A stretch of DNA of 64,000 bases from assembly GCA_963851085.1 (NCBI GenBank), contig CAWKNX010000005.1, positions 310,001-374,000 on the forward strand, written 5' to 3'. Below are positions 9,013 to 18,200 of this stretch, piece after piece (position 1 is the first letter of the stretch; each line of letters opens with the position of its first letter). The stretch comes from DATFVJ01 sp963851085 (GTDB lineage Bacteria; Actinomycetota; Actinomycetes; Streptosporangiales; Streptosporangiaceae). The position numbers and the translations under genes are program-made. The notes below the pieces were generated by a model that saw only the letters and a list, made by a program, of their open reading frames with translations, did no database searches and was not told the origin of the DNA.

Positions 9013-9689
9013 GCCGAACCCCCGCCTACAGGCCCGGTATGCGCCTGCGATCCAACGATCATAGCCAGCTGGGAAGACTTCGGGAAGTTACTTTCACGCC
9101 ACGGCCTGAGCCACGCGAGCCACCGGGCGGGCAGGTCCGACTGCGCCGTCGAGGCTGTTGCGTTCGAGGTAGGAGTTGACGGCACTCGCTGAAATTTGGC
9201 TGATCTGGCCGCGGACCGATCCGGGTAAAGGGTGCAGACCGGGCCGTCGAAGTCGAGCAGAAGGTGCCGCGTCTGGCGGAGGATCTCATCGAGGTCGGCT
9301 GAGGTGGCGAGCTTGATCCGGGCCGATGCGCGGATGTTCCCAGTTAGAACGGACTGGATCACATCATCCCGGCCAGCCAGAGTGCTGAGGGCGCCGATCG
9401 CGCCAGGCAGCACGCGGCCCCTGGTGCGCAGCTCGTCGGCATGTTCGGCGTATCCGCGGGCCTGCTCTTGGGCGAATCGGTCGAATAGGTCGCCTGGGTC
9501 ATCGATCCCGTGGAGCTGGAGCGTCTCGCGGAAGATCACGGGCTCGGTGCGCCCGGACAGCTCGGCCATGTGTTCGAGGCGTCGGCCGGTGACCTTCTCG
9601 AAGGCTGCGGCGTAGATCCTGCCGCCTACACCACGGCTATCGATCAGGGTGTGGTCGATGTCCCACAGGACAAGCGTGGTGGTTCCCAT
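8997..9689 (-). pseudogene. Chimera of two HAD-superfamily hydrolase N-termini
   Basis: Starts at ATG 9689 (AGGAGA upstream) with MGTTTLVLWDIDHTLIDS, a normal HAD motif I. It continues through VLTGNIRASARIKLA (motif II) and then, near 9300, switches to a second HAD N-terminus, DEILRQTRHLLLDFDGPVC, again carrying a DxDG motif I. After about 9210 the sequence loses family resemblance and stops at 8997. A single hydrolase does not carry two motif-I segments this way, so two 5' gene ends were joined by deletion or recombination. The tail runs over the first codons of the EACC1 gene. Probably non-functional. Confidence 0.65.
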
Positions 9690-10100
9690 GGCCGTTTCGT
9701 CTCCTCTTGATCCGCCCGCCAGAGTGCCGGGCCCGGAAGACATGCGATACAACACCCGGGCCCGCGACCTGGTGCAAGGTCTTCTCAAACGCGCCAGCCC
9801 GACCTATGCGTCGCAGGTGCGTGCGCTGGCGGAACGCATCAGCCTGTTGGGCTGACTGCGGTACGTACGGCTGGATCACCCGAACTGGGAGTTCGGGTCG
9901 CAACACCCAACGTCGCCTAATGTAACCGTGCAGCGACGGTGCCGCTGAGGTCTCAGGGATCGCCGTTGCCATAGCGCAGATCGTCAGGCACGGGAGTGTG
10001 ACATGACAGTCGCCGAGGTCCGTCGTGCGGCTTATGCGGTGGCCCGGGGCTGGGACGACAGCGGCATGGCCATACGGATGAGCTGCAATGCGCCGAAGCC
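9690..10100. other. Gene-poor stretch with a possible relic
   Basis: A plus-strand frame ending at 9855 (ARDLVQGLLKRASPTYAS ... LAERISLLG) looks protein-like but lacks a start signal and I do not recognise it. A 33-codon frame at 10002 ends where the integrase relic begins. Nothing else is visible. Confidence 0.35.
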
Positions 10101-10460
10101 ATGATCAGCCTTGGACGGGTTGGGGATCCGCGCCGTGGGCGGCAGACCTTCCAGCGATACGTCGAGGACTCCTAGCTGCCGAGCCACGAGATGGAGGTGA
10201 GCACCCGCCAGCGGTACACCTACTGCCTGAATCGGCACATCATGCCGGAGTTCGGCCGGATGCCGATGATCGACATCCTGCCCGAGCACGTGCGGGAGTG
10301 CGTCGCTGGGCAGAAGGGCGTCGTGGAGACCGACATCGAAAGCGGCCTGCGCTGGGGTGAACTGACCGAACTGCGGGCAGGTGATCTCGACATCCCGTCC
10401 CGCATGCTCACAGTCAGCCGTGCCGTGGTGCAGGTGCAGCCTGCGACAGCCCGCAACTGG
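10101..10460 (+). pseudogene. Decayed tyrosine integrase (same family as 27240 and 61451)
   Basis: The sequence aligns with the integrase at 27240: MISLGRVGDPRRGRQTFQRY, an internal TAG after VEDS, STRQRYTYCLNRHIMPEFG, IDILPEHVREC. A large in-frame gap then leads to VETDIESGLRWGELTELRA (catalytic Arg box) and LTVSRAVVQV. The rest of the catalytic domain (HxxR, LGH, Tyr) is gone. A stop codon, an internal deletion and loss of the 3' part make it non-functional. It marks an old integration site immediately upstream of the LAL regulator at 10550-13273. Confidence 0.8.
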
Positions 10461-10549
10461 GCAGGGGCCCCTGACGGCGACTGCGGGCCGGTTTCCGCGC
10501 GGCACCCTGGTGCCGCTGTCCGCCGCCCGCCGGTGGGACGGGCGGCGCG

Positions 10550-13273
10550 TCAGGGGATGAGGCTCAGTTCGCGGGCCCGGGCCACGGCCTCGGTGCGGTT
10601 GGCCGCGCCGAGCTTGCCCAGGACGTGGCCCACATGCTTTTTGACGGTGTCCAGGGTGACCACCAGCTCGCGGGCTATGGCCTGGTTCGACCGGCCCGCC
10701 GCCAGCATCCTCAGCACCTCGAGCTCGCGTCTGGTCAGCGGCTCAATGATGCCGGAGGGGCCGGGATCAGGCGCGGGCGGCCCGGCGGTGAAGGCACGCT
10801 GGAGCCGGGCCAGGTAGCCGAACGGGACGCCCGCGGCCGCCTGGCCGGCTCGCTGGCCCACGATGAGCCGGCCGAGCAGCGCGGCCATCGGCGCGCCCTC
10901 GTCGGCGAAGACCCGGACGTAACCCTGCGGGCAGGCGAGCAGGAGCGTCCCGGTCAGGGCCGTGACCGCGCCTGCCTCATCGCCGGTAGAGGCCAGCGCC
11001 AGCCCCCGCAGTGCGCCGGTCCCGATGAGGCCGCCGACCCGGTCCTGGGCAGCGGCAGCGGCGTGCAGCCGGTCTAGCAGGGCGAGCGCCTGGCCGGGCC
11101 GGTCCTGGGCGAGCAGGATCCTGGCCAGCACCAATTGCCCGGGCTCGCGCGCGTAGTCTGGTTCGTCGTCTGGGCCGAGGCCGTTCTGCTGCGCCCAGCG
11201 CGCTACTCCAGCCACATCGCCTTGGGTCAGCAGCAGCCGCGCCTGCTGGGCCGACACGGGATTCAGCGGACCCGCTGGGCCCGGCGATGCTTCTCCGGCC
11301 TCGCACATCGCCTCCCGGGCCCCGGCCGGATCACCCATGGCCTCACGGATCCAGGCCAGCGTCACCAGGCCCGCGGCCAGCGGCGCGGAATAGACGAACC
11401 GGCGGCACAGCGCGATGCCGTCGGTCACCTGCCGTAGCGCGGCGTCAAGCTCGTTCCGCTGGTAGGCCACCTCGGCCAGGCCCACATACGCCGGGCCCGC
11501 CATCGGCGGGGTCGGCTGGCCGGGCGGGACGGCGAACTCCAGGGCCTGCAGGCAGGTCCGGACCGCCGCGTCCAGACGGCCCTGGGCCTGCTGAACCTGG
11601 CCGAGCTGATACCCGCCGTACGCCGCCAGCGTGCGCTGGCCAACCGTTCGCCACGCGGCAATGCTGGACGCGAAGGCGCGCTCGGGCGCCGCGAGCCGGC
11701 CGCGGAGCCATCCGCCGGTGGCCAGGTTCCACTGGGCGAGGGACTCCACCAGCCGCTCGCCTCTGCCGAGCTCGGCCAGGACCTGTTGCGCGAACGCGGC
11801 CGTGTTCTCGGCGTCTCCGCGAAGCTTGGCGAGATAGCTGCGAATAAGCGCGATCAGCGCGGGGACGTTTACCAGCATGCTGCCCGCCCGCCCGGCCGTC
11901 GGCTCGAATGGCTCCTCAGCCGCGCCTGCGGCCGCGCGCTCGGCTGCGCCGAGAAACGGCTCGACCGCCCCCAGATTGCCGCCGGTGGCGGTCATCAGTG
12001 CCTGCACGAGCAGCAGCCGGGGACGGGACCGGGCCAGGTCAGGCGGGAGCGCCGATACCCAGCGCCGGATCGTCGCTCCCTCGCTGCGCCAGTAGTAGAA
12101 CGTGTCGAAGTGCCGCTCGATCAGCCGGGCAGCCCGGGTCATCTCCCCGGCAGCAGCCGCGTGGCCGATCGCGTCATCGGCCATCCCGTGCTCCTCGCAC
12201 CAGGCCGCGGCGTTGCGGTGCAGCTGCGCCAGGCGGCCGGGCTGCTCTTCCTGCAGGCGGGCGCGGAGCAGGCCGGCGAACAGGTGGTGATAGCGCCACC
12301 AGCCGCGCACCTCATCCAGCGGAATCAGGAACAGCCCCGCCCGCTCCGCCGCCTCCAGCAGCGCCTGGCTGCCCTCGCGGCCGGTGACCGCGTCGCACAA
12401 CGGGCCGGACAGCCGTTCCAGCACCGAGGTCTCCAGCAGGAACGTGCGCAGCTGCTCGTCCTGCCGCTCGAGCACCTCTTCGGCCAGGTAGTCCAGGACG
12501 TACCGGTGGCTGCCGGTGAACGCGGCCACGAAGCCGGCGGCATCGTCATGTCCGCGCAGTGACAGCGCGGCCAGCGCCAGCCCGGCCGCCCAGCCCTCGG
12601 TCCGGGCCGCCAGCGCCGCCACCGACGCATCCGGCAGGGCCGACGCCGCGTGCTGGAGCAACTCCGCTGCCTCCGCGGGCGTGAACCGCAGCTCTGCCAC
12701 GCGTATCTCGGTCAGCTGGCCGCGTGCCCGCAGCCGCGCCAGCCCCAGCGGCGGATCGCTGCGGCTGGCCAGCACCACGCATATCCCGGCCGGCCGGTGC
12801 TCGACCAGGAACGAGAGCGACTCGTGCACCTGCTGCGCGCTGATCAGGTGGTAATCGTCGAGGACGAGCAGGGCCTCGTCCGCAGCCAGATCGTTGATCA
12901 GCGCCGTGACCAGGCCCTGGAACGACGACGGCGCGGGCGGGCCGAGCAGCGGGGCCACCCGTTCGCCGGTCCCGGGGCGGGCCCCGTCCAGCGCGGCCAC
13001 CGCGTGGCGCCAGAACCGGGCAGGGTCGTTGTCCCCCGCGTCCAGCGACAGCCACGCGGCCGGGAGCTCGCCGCGCCGGGCCCAATCAGTCAGCAGGACC
13101 GTCTTGCCGTACCCGGCCGGCCCGCAGACCAGCACCAGCCCCCGCGCCAGGCCCTCATCGAGCCGTGCCATCAGCCGCGGCCGCGGCACCAGGCCCGGCC
13201 GCAGCCCAGGCATGTGCAGCTTGGTGGCGAGCAGGACATCAGATCCCGGGGCTGTCACTGGCGACTCAACCAT
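10550..13273 (-). CDS. LAL/MalT-like LuxR regulator, paralogue 1
   Basis: 907 residues from ATG 13273 (MVESPVTAPGSDVLLATKLH). STAND-type NTPase with Walker A GPAGYGKTVLLTDWA (about residues 55-70) and ALLVLDDYHLI as Walker B, a winged-helix/TPR middle typical of MalT, and a C-terminal LuxR HTH (LTRRELEVLRMLAAGRS ... LDTVKKHVGHVLGKL). It is a close paralogue of 18201-20972: both share the DVLLATKLH N-terminus and an almost identical HTH. The frame is open to 13489 but the paralogue begins at the same place as MVESP, and upstream sequence is conserved between the two genes. Divergent from promoter module a. Ligand unknown; likely controls the exporter genes around it. Confidence 0.88.
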   Translation of the reverse strand: MVESPVTAPGSDVLLATKLHMPGLRPGLVPRPRLMARLDEGLARGLVLVCGPAGYGKTVLLTDWARRGELPAAWLSLDAGDNDPARFWRHAVAALDGARPGTGERVAPLLGPPAPSSFQGLVTALINDLAADEALLVLDDYHLISAQQVHESLSFLVEHRPAGICVVLASRSDPPLGLARLRARGQLTEIRVAELRFTPAEAAELLQHAASALPDASVAALAARTEGWAAGLALAALSLRGHDDAAGFVAAFTGSHRYVLDYLAEEVLERQDEQLRTFLLETSVLERLSGPLCDAVTGREGSQALLEAAERAGLFLIPLDEVRGWWRYHHLFAGLLRARLQEEQPGRLAQLHRNAAAWCEEHGMADDAIGHAAAAGEMTRAARLIERHFDTFYYWRSEGATIRRWVSALPPDLARSRPRLLLVQALMTATGGNLGAVEPFLGAAERAAAGAAEEPFEPTAGRAGSMLVNVPALIALIRSYLAKLRGDAENTAAFAQQVLAELGRGERLVESLAQWNLATGGWLRGRLAAPERAFASSIAAWRTVGQRTLAAYGGYQLGQVQQAQGRLDAAVRTCLQALEFAVPPGQPTPPMAGPAYVGLAEVAYQRNELDAALRQVTDGIALCRRFVYSAPLAAGLVTLAWIREAMGDPAGAREAMCEAGEASPGPAGPLNPVSAQQARLLLTQGDVAGVARWAQQNGLGPDDEPDYAREPGQLVLARILLAQDRPGQALALLDRLHAAAAAQDRVGGLIGTGALRGLALASTGDEAGAVTALTGTLLLACPQGYVRVFADEGAPMAALLGRLIVGQRAGQAAAGVPFGYLARLQRAFTAGPPAPDPGPSGIIEPLTRRELEVLRMLAAGRSNQAIARELVVTLDTVKKHVGHVLGKLGAANRTEAVARARELSLIP

Positions 13274-13477
13274 CACTGACCTGCACGCGCTAACGCCTCC
13301 GCGGTCCTCCGTATCGCTGCTGGGAAGGAACCATCGCGAGCCGGCCTGCGCTTCCCTGGGGAGCGGCTCAGCCATTCCATTGCCCTGGCCGGCCTGCCCT
13401 CCTCCAGTTTCCCCTGACCTTCGGCCGCAATCAACCTCCCTGGGGCCCACGGGCACCTTGGCTGCTCGCACCGGCGC

Positions 13478-13538
13478 GGAAGATTCCACCCGATCAGCAC
13501 CTTCGGGTGACGCCCCGCCGCTTACCGGTCCATAGCGT
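13478..13538 (+). promoter_or_regulatory. Promoter module a (copy 1 of 6)
   Basis: GGAAGATTCC (13478-13487), then CACCTTCGGGTG (13498-13509) followed by ACGCC, then TAGCGT (13533-13538) as a -10-like box 23 nt after the dyad. The first dyad seen in other copies is degenerate here (about 13452-13472). It drives the leader ORF and YEIRVEG gene. Confidence 0.65.
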
Positions 13539-13572
13539 GCAGGTCACGGGAACCCGATGGAAGGACGTACCG

Positions 13573-13647
13573 ATGCCTGAACTCACCCACGAACGCTCGC
13601 AGGCCAGCGCATGCCGGAACCGGCCGTCAGACAGCGTGCGGGCGTGA
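13573..13647 (+). CDS. Leader ORF of 24 residues before the YEIRVEG gene
   Basis: ATG 13573 opens a 24-codon frame (MPELTHERSQ...) whose TGA at 13645-13647 overlaps the GTG at 13644 of the next gene. GGAAGGA lies upstream. The other YEIRVEG copy at 23606 has the same arrangement with a different leader peptide, so the overlap rather than the peptide sequence is conserved. A role in translational coupling is inferred. Confidence 0.5.
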   Translation: MPELTHERSQASACRNRPSDSVRA

Positions 13648-13865
13648 CCGGCGCGGCGCGGTCAGCGCACTATGAGATCCGCGTCGAGGGAGTCCTCGAC
13701 CAGCGCTGGACGGCCTGGTTCGAGGGCCTCGAGATCGGCTGTGACGACAGCCAGACGGTCATCTCCGGCCGCGTGGCGGATCAGGCCGCCCTGCACGGGG
13801 TGCTGAACCGGATCTGCGACCTGGGCCTGGTCCTGATCTCGGTCCGCCGGTCCGACCCGGAGTGA
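13644..13865 (+). CDS. Conserved small actinobacterial protein (YEIRVEG family), copy 1
   Basis: 73 residues from GTG 13644 (an ATG at 13611 gives 84 but overlaps the leader frame). The body, AHYEIRVEGVLDQRWTAWFE ... DQAALHGVLNRICDLGLVLIS, aligns end to end with the product of 23606-23863. The GTG start aligns with that gene's ATG, and both are overlapped by a leader ORF. The family is common in actinomycetes as a short alpha/beta protein of unknown function, often near regulators. Controlled by module a. Confidence 0.7.
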   Translation: MTGAARSAHYEIRVEGVLDQRWTAWFEGLEIGCDDSQTVISGRVADQAALHGVLNRICDLGLVLISVRRSDPE

Positions 13866-13887
13866 TCCCGCGAGGAGGACATCGTAC

Positions 13888-13935
13888 ATGGCGCAATGCT
13901 GCGGCAGTTCGCCGCCGGAAGTACGCGGGTCGTAG
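13888..13935 (+). CDS. Possible 15-residue ORF with strong ribosome site
   Basis: GAGGAGGAC precedes ATG 13888; the product MAQCCGSSPPEVRGS has two adjacent cysteines. It occupies the place where a 52-residue ORF follows the other YEIRVEG copy, but there is no sequence similarity. It may be the 5' end of a lost gene. Confidence 0.25.
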   Translation: MAQCCGSSPPEVRGS

Positions 13936-13965
13936 CCCCTCCGCCAGCTATTCGTCGGCCCGTGC

Positions 13966-14054
13966 GGCACCTTCGTGCCGCCTCGTGCCGCCGAAGATTC
14001 CACCGGCCCCGGCCACTTTCGGGTGATGGCCGCGGCAGCGTCCCCTCCTACCGT
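13966..14054 (+). promoter_or_regulatory. Promoter module b (copy 2 of 6)
   Basis: Dyad 1 GGCACCTTCGTGCC (13966-13979), dyad 2 GAAGATTCC (13993-14001), dyad 3 CACTTTCGGGTG (14014-14025), -10-like TACCGT (14049-14054). Lies in front of the broken MFS gene. Confidence 0.7.
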
Positions 14055-14128
14055 CCTGGGATAAGCGGTTACCCCGTGCGCCCGCTGGGCCGCGTGGAGG
14101 GCCCCGTATGCGCAGGCAGTTAAGGAGA

Positions 14129-14750
14129 ATGGAACGTCGAGAACACGTGCTGCCAGCGGCGCTAACCGCCACCTCGGCCTGGCGCTGGTCGTCATCGCCA
14201 CCGCGCAGCTGATGGTGGCGCTGGACACGACGATCGTGAACGTGGCGCTACCGCACATCCAGCGCGCGCTCGGGTTTTCCGGGAGCGGCCTGGAGTGGCT
14301 GGTGACCGCCTATGCGCTTAGCTTCGGCGGGCTGCTGCTCCTCGGCGGCCGGGCTGGGGACCTGCTGGGCCGCCGCCGGGTGTTCGCCGCCGGGCTCGGC
14401 CTGTTCTCGGCCGCCTCGCTCGCGGGCGGCTTTGCCACCTCCCAGGCGTGGCTGCTGGCCGCGCGGGCGGCCCAGGGCATCGGCGGCGCGCTGATAGCCC
14501 CGCCACGCTGGCGCTGATCGTGACCACCTTCGCGGAGGGTCCGGCGCGGAACGGGCGATGAGCGTGCTCGCGGCGATGAGCGGCGCCGGCGCGGCGGTCG
14601 GCCTGATCGCCGGCGGCCTGCTCACCAGTTACCTGTCCCGGCGGTGGGTGCTGTTCGTCAACGTGCCCATCGGCGTCGCGACCGCCGCCGCCGCGCCGTT
14701 CGCGCTGGCCGGGTCGGCCCGCCGCCGCGTCCGCCTCGACCTGCTACCCC
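14129..14750 (+). pseudogene. Broken DHA2-type MFS exporter, paralogue of 21197-22801
   Basis: ATG 14129 follows TTAAGGAGA. The N-terminus is shortened and out of frame. The main frame then reads LGLALVVIATAQLMVALDTT and GGLLLLGGRAGDLLGRRRVF, matching the intact MFS gene almost residue for residue. Single-base losses near 14503 and 14553 shift the frame, and the sequence resumes as MSVLAAMSGAGAAVGLIAGG and RRWVLFVNVPIGV. The gene is cut off near 14750, about 200 residues in, and followed by promoter module c. An intact homologue has 534 residues. It is a dead copy. Confidence 0.8.
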
Positions 14751-14793
14751 ACGGGGCTGGGCCGGCGCTGCCAGTCCGGGCACCGGGCAGAGC

Positions 14794-14881
14794 GGCACTT
14801 TCGTGCCGATGCCGCCACCGAAGATTCCACCCTGCAGGGCACCTTCGGGTGACGCCCTGGCCCTGGGGCGCTTCCTAACGT
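14794..14881 (+). promoter_or_regulatory. Promoter module c (copy 3 of 6)
   Basis: Dyad 1 GGCACTTTCGTGCC (14794-14807), dyad 2 GAAGATTCC (14820-14828), dyad 3 CACCTTCGGGTG (14840-14851), -10-like TAACGT (14876-14881). Drives the ABC exporter operon. Confidence 0.7.
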
Positions 14882-14916
14882 GCAGGAAAGAAACCAACAC
14901 CGACAGGAGAGAAGGA

Positions 14917-15936
14917 ATGGCCAACGAGGTAGAACGCCGTGTCAGTGGTCGTGTCAGGGTCGTGTCAGAGGCGGTGCCGATGACGGTTGCCATGAGAAGT
15001 TCAGCGATTGCAGTCTCAGGGCTGCGGAAGGCGTATGGGGACAAGACCGTGCTCGATGGCATCGATCTAGATGTTCGTGCGGGCACGGTTTTTTCCCTGC
15101 TCGGCCCGAATGGGGCGGGTAAGACGACGACGGTGAACGTGCTGACCACGTTGATGAAGGCCGACGGTGGGACGGTACGGGTTGCCGGGCATGATGTTGC
15201 GACCGAGACCAAGGAGGTGCGCGCCGTAATCGGGGTCACCGGTCAGTTCGCCGCGGTGGACGAGCTGCTGACGGGGGAAGAGAACCTGCAGTTGATGGCG
15301 GATCTGCACCATCTGCGGGCCGGCGAGGGCAAGCGGGTGGTCACCTCGTTGCTGGAACGGTTCGATCTGGTGGAGTCGGCGCAGAAGATGGCGGCGACCT
15401 ATTCCGGCGGTATGCGCCGGAAGCTGGACTTGGCGATGACGCTGGTCACCAGGCCACAGATCATTTTCCTGGACGAGCCGACGGCGGGACTGGATCCGCG
15501 CAGCCGTCGCACGATGTGGAACATCGTCCGCGAGTTGGTGGCCGACGGCGTGACCGTTTTCCTCACTACCCAGTATCTCGAAGAAGCCGATCAGCTCGCC
15601 GACCGGATCGCGGTGCTCGACCAGGGCCACCTGGTTGCCGAGGGCACTCCCGGCGACCTCAAGCGCCAGGTCCCCGGCAGCCACGTCCGGCTCCGGTTCA
15701 CCGACGTCCTCGAAGTCGACGCGGCGGCCCGGGTCCTGAACGGCTCCACCGTGGATGACGAGGACCTGACCCTGCGGGTTCCCAGCGATGGCGGGGTGAA
15801 ATCGTTGCGGGCTCTGCTGGATCGGCTCGATGAGCATTCGATCGACGTCGAGGAGTTCTCCGTGCACACGCCGGACCTCGATGACGTTTTCCTTGCCCTG
15901 ACCAGTCACGCAAGCACGGAGGTGATCGCACGATGA
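14917..15936 (+). CDS. ABC exporter ATPase, DrrA type
   Basis: 339 residues from ATG 14917 (AGGAGAGAAGGA upstream). Walker A LLGPNGAGKTTTV, Q-loop GVTGQFAAVDELLT, signature YSGGMRRKL, Walker B IIFLDEPTAGLD, and switch His replaced by Gln in LTTQYLEEA, as is usual in DrrA-like proteins. The C-terminal about 90 residues form the DrrA-specific extension. The first 28 residues (MANEVERRVSG...) are not conserved and may include a leader; an ATG at 14992 (MRSSAIAVSG) is an alternative start. With the overlapping permease it forms an antibiotic/drug-resistance-type exporter. Confidence 0.9.
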   Translation: MANEVERRVSGRVRVVSEAVPMTVAMRSSAIAVSGLRKAYGDKTVLDGIDLDVRAGTVFSLLGPNGAGKTTTVNVLTTLMKADGGTVRVAGHDVATETKEVRAVIGVTGQFAAVDELLTGEENLQLMADLHHLRAGEGKRVVTSLLERFDLVESAQKMAATYSGGMRRKLDLAMTLVTRPQIIFLDEPTAGLDPRSRRTMWNIVRELVADGVTVFLTTQYLEEADQLADRIAVLDQGHLVAEGTPGDLKRQVPGSHVRLRFTDVLEVDAAARVLNGSTVDDEDLTLRVPSDGGVKSLRALLDRLDEHSIDVEEFSVHTPDLDDVFLALTSHASTEVIAR

Positions 15937-16694
15937 GCACCACTTCAGCACCATTGACCGATTCGCGGATCATGCTGCGTCGCAACCTCAAGCACATCCT
16001 CCGGAATCCGGTCACGATATTCAACGGGGCTTTGATGCCGGTCGTGATCATGTTGATGTTCGTGTACGTGCTCGGCAACGCATTCAATGTCGGCGAACAC
16101 TACATCGAATACGCAACACCAGGTCTGATCCTGCTGGCCATCAGCTACGGGTTGTCGGCCACCGCGGTATCCGTGAGCTCCGACATGGCGAAGGGCATCA
16201 TCAACCGGTTCAAGGTTATGAATGTCTCCCGCGGTGCCGTCCTGACCGGTCACGTCGTGGCCACTATGCTGAGCAGTTCGGTAGCCATTGCGGCCATCAT
16301 CGGAATGGCCTTCGCGCTGGGGTTCCGTCCGTCTGCGACCCTCCTCGGCTGGCTCGGCGCGATCGGTATCATCGCGGCGACAGCTTTCGCGGCCGCCTGG
16401 CTCACGGTCGCGCTGGGAATGGCTGCGAAAACTCCGGAATCCGCAGGCCTCACCGTCGTGCCGCTGATCATGCTGCCGTTTCTGAGCAGCGCGATCGTGC
16501 CGGCCGCCAAGATGGGACAGGGTGTCCGGCAATTTGCGCACTATCAGCCCTTCACGCCGATTATCGAATCGTTGCGCGGGTTGCTCGCCGGCACCCCGTC
16601 GGGCGGCTACGCGGCCGCCGCGATCGCCTGGTGCGCCGGGATCGCCCTCGTCGGGTACCTGTGGGCGCGTGCCACATTCAAGAGGCGAGCGTGA
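15933..16694 (+). CDS. ABC-2 type permease, DrrB-like
   Basis: 253 residues; ATG 15933 overlaps the ATPase stop (ATGA), so the two are translated together. About six membrane helices are evident, starting with IFNGALMPVVIMLMFVYVLG and ending near IAWCAGIALVGYLWARA. The ABC-2 region RFKVMNVSRGAVLTGHVVA is present. It is the membrane partner of 14917-15936 in exporting an unidentified hydrophobic substrate. Confidence 0.9.
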   Translation: MSTTSAPLTDSRIMLRRNLKHILRNPVTIFNGALMPVVIMLMFVYVLGNAFNVGEHYIEYATPGLILLAISYGLSATAVSVSSDMAKGIINRFKVMNVSRGAVLTGHVVATMLSSSVAIAAIIGMAFALGFRPSATLLGWLGAIGIIAATAFAAAWLTVALGMAAKTPESAGLTVVPLIMLPFLSSAIVPAAKMGQGVRQFAHYQPFTPIIESLRGLLAGTPSGGYAAAAIAWCAGIALVGYLWARATFKRRA

Positions 16695-16768
16695 CCCGTG
16701 ACCTCCCGGGCGACGGCTTTCCGACGACCGTGATCGGGCTGACCCCGAAGCCGCGAGCGGCGAGCTGA
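16691..16768 (+). CDS. Possible 25-residue ORF coupled to the permease
   Basis: GTG 16691 overlaps the permease stop (GTGA) and opens 25 codons (VTRDLPGDGFPTTVIGL...). No family is recognised; overlap alone supports it. Confidence 0.25.
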   Translation: MTRDLPGDGFPTTVIGLTPKPRAAS

Positions 16769-16891
16769 TGCGTCGTGTCCGCTCGTCGCCGGCGAGCGGA
16801 CCCGACTCGGGCGTACGGACCGATGCTTCACAGGCTGGGTCGGCTGAGCCGCCCACCAGCAAATCAAGTACGAGACAAGAGGAGAGTTGTC

Positions 16892-17728
16892 ATGCCTACA
16901 TTCGACACGCCAGGGCCCATCGCCGCCACTGTTGCTGTCGCCGGTGCTCAGGTGCGGGTCACCGCGAGCGACCGGACCGACACCGTGGTGCTGGTCGAAC
17001 CCATCGACAAGGCGAGCAAGAAGGACATCAAGGTGGCCAGCAAGACCAAGGCCGGTTTCGCCGGCGGTCAGCTATCGGTCAAAACGACCGTCTCCGGGGA
17101 CAAGAACGGTTCGGTCGTCATCACGATCGACCTGCCCGCCGGCTCCAGCCTGGCCGCGTACCTGGCGCACTCAAGTGTTCACGCTGACGGCTCATTCGGC
17201 GAGTGCGAGCTGCACATGGCATCGGGCCGGGTCCAGCTCGATCGCGTCAACGCACTGCAGGCAAACATCGCTGCCGGCGAGGTCACGATCGGCCACATCG
17301 CCGAGCGCGCCAACATCGACGGTGCGGCGTTCGCAATGCGGATCAGCGAGGTCAAGGACACCGTCAAGCTCTCGAGCTCGGGTGGGCAGACCTGGATCGG
17401 CCACGCCTCGGCCGACCTCGATCTCAGCAGTGGCAGCGGCGGTTTCGACATCGACCGCGCCGACGGCAGCGTCACCGCCAAGACAGCCAATGGTCCCATT
17501 CGGATCGGCCGGCTGACACGCGGTCAGGCGGAACTGATGAACGGCTCAGGAAACATCGAGGTCGGCATCAGCGAGGGCACCGCTGCCAGGGTGGACGCCA
17601 ACAGCGAGCGAGGGTCGGTGCGCAACTCCGTTCCGTCGCAGGAAAACCCTGACACGTCGGACAACAAGGTCACGGTCCACGCCCGCACGCGGCACGGCGA
17701 CATCATCATTCAACGCGCAGCAAACTGA
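16892..17728 (+). CDS. DUF4097-type beta-helix repeat protein
   Basis: 278 residues from ATG 16892 with AAGAGGAGAG upstream. The body is built of short beta-strand repeats rich in Gly, Ser, Asp and Asn (LSSGSGGFDIDRADGSV, AKTANGPIRIGRL, NGSGNIEVGISEG), the pattern of the DUF4097 adhesin-like fold. No signal peptide or membrane segment is present, so it is probably cytoplasmic. In actinomycetes such genes often sit next to DrrAB-type exporters, as here 200 bp downstream. Function unknown. Confidence 0.8.
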   Translation: MPTFDTPGPIAATVAVAGAQVRVTASDRTDTVVLVEPIDKASKKDIKVASKTKAGFAGGQLSVKTTVSGDKNGSVVITIDLPAGSSLAAYLAHSSVHADGSFGECELHMASGRVQLDRVNALQANIAAGEVTIGHIAERANIDGAAFAMRISEVKDTVKLSSSGGQTWIGHASADLDLSSGSGGFDIDRADGSVTAKTANGPIRIGRLTRGQAELMNGSGNIEVGISEGTAARVDANSERGSVRNSVPSQENPDTSDNKVTVHARTRHGDIIIQRAAN

Positions 17729-17828
17729 CCTCAACGCGACGGCGCCACCATGGCGCCGTCGCGTTGGTGGCCTCCTCCCCGGACCCCAGGCGAATCATCC
17801 GGCCAGGTCGGCGGTAACGTTGCTAGCG

Positions 17829-18056
17829 GTTGCGGATCCGGATCTGGCGCATCGCAAGCACCCTTTGACGTTTTCTCACGCCGCGGCGGGTGTGCGTTTC
17901 TGTGCTGCACGCTACGAGGCGCCCCCCGGGCCGGGCGTCACCTGAAGGTGCCCTGCGGGTGGAATCTTCGGTGGCGGCATTGGGCACGAAGGTGCCGCTG
18001 CCCGCCCGGGGTCGACCCCGGGCTGGGCAGCGGCGGCCCGCCCCCGGATGGTGGCG
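17829..18056 (-). repeat. Inverted scar copy of the small-protein operon: promoter module d joined to the operon's far end
   Basis: Read on the minus strand, this segment matches 23371-23534 (promoter module f and its upstream flank) and then jumps directly to 24590-24650 (the end of the DUF5999 gene and sequence after it). Everything between, the leader ORF and four small genes, is missing. The join has a CCC shared by both ends. Module d itself: GGCACGAAGGTGCC (17983-17996), GGAATCTTC (17961-17969), CACCTGAAGGTG (17939-17950) and ACGCTA (17909-17914, i.e. TAGCGT on the minus strand). Confidence 0.85.
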
Positions 18057-18200
18057 GCGCCTCGGGGACGCCGAAGCCCTCAGGCCGGTCTCGCGGCAGC
18101 CCGCGCCTGTTCCAGGCCGCGCCCGGGTACCGGCCGGGGGCTACGATGGGCGTATCGCCGCACGATGGATGGCTGGAGGCGGTGAGCGTGCAGGTCACCA

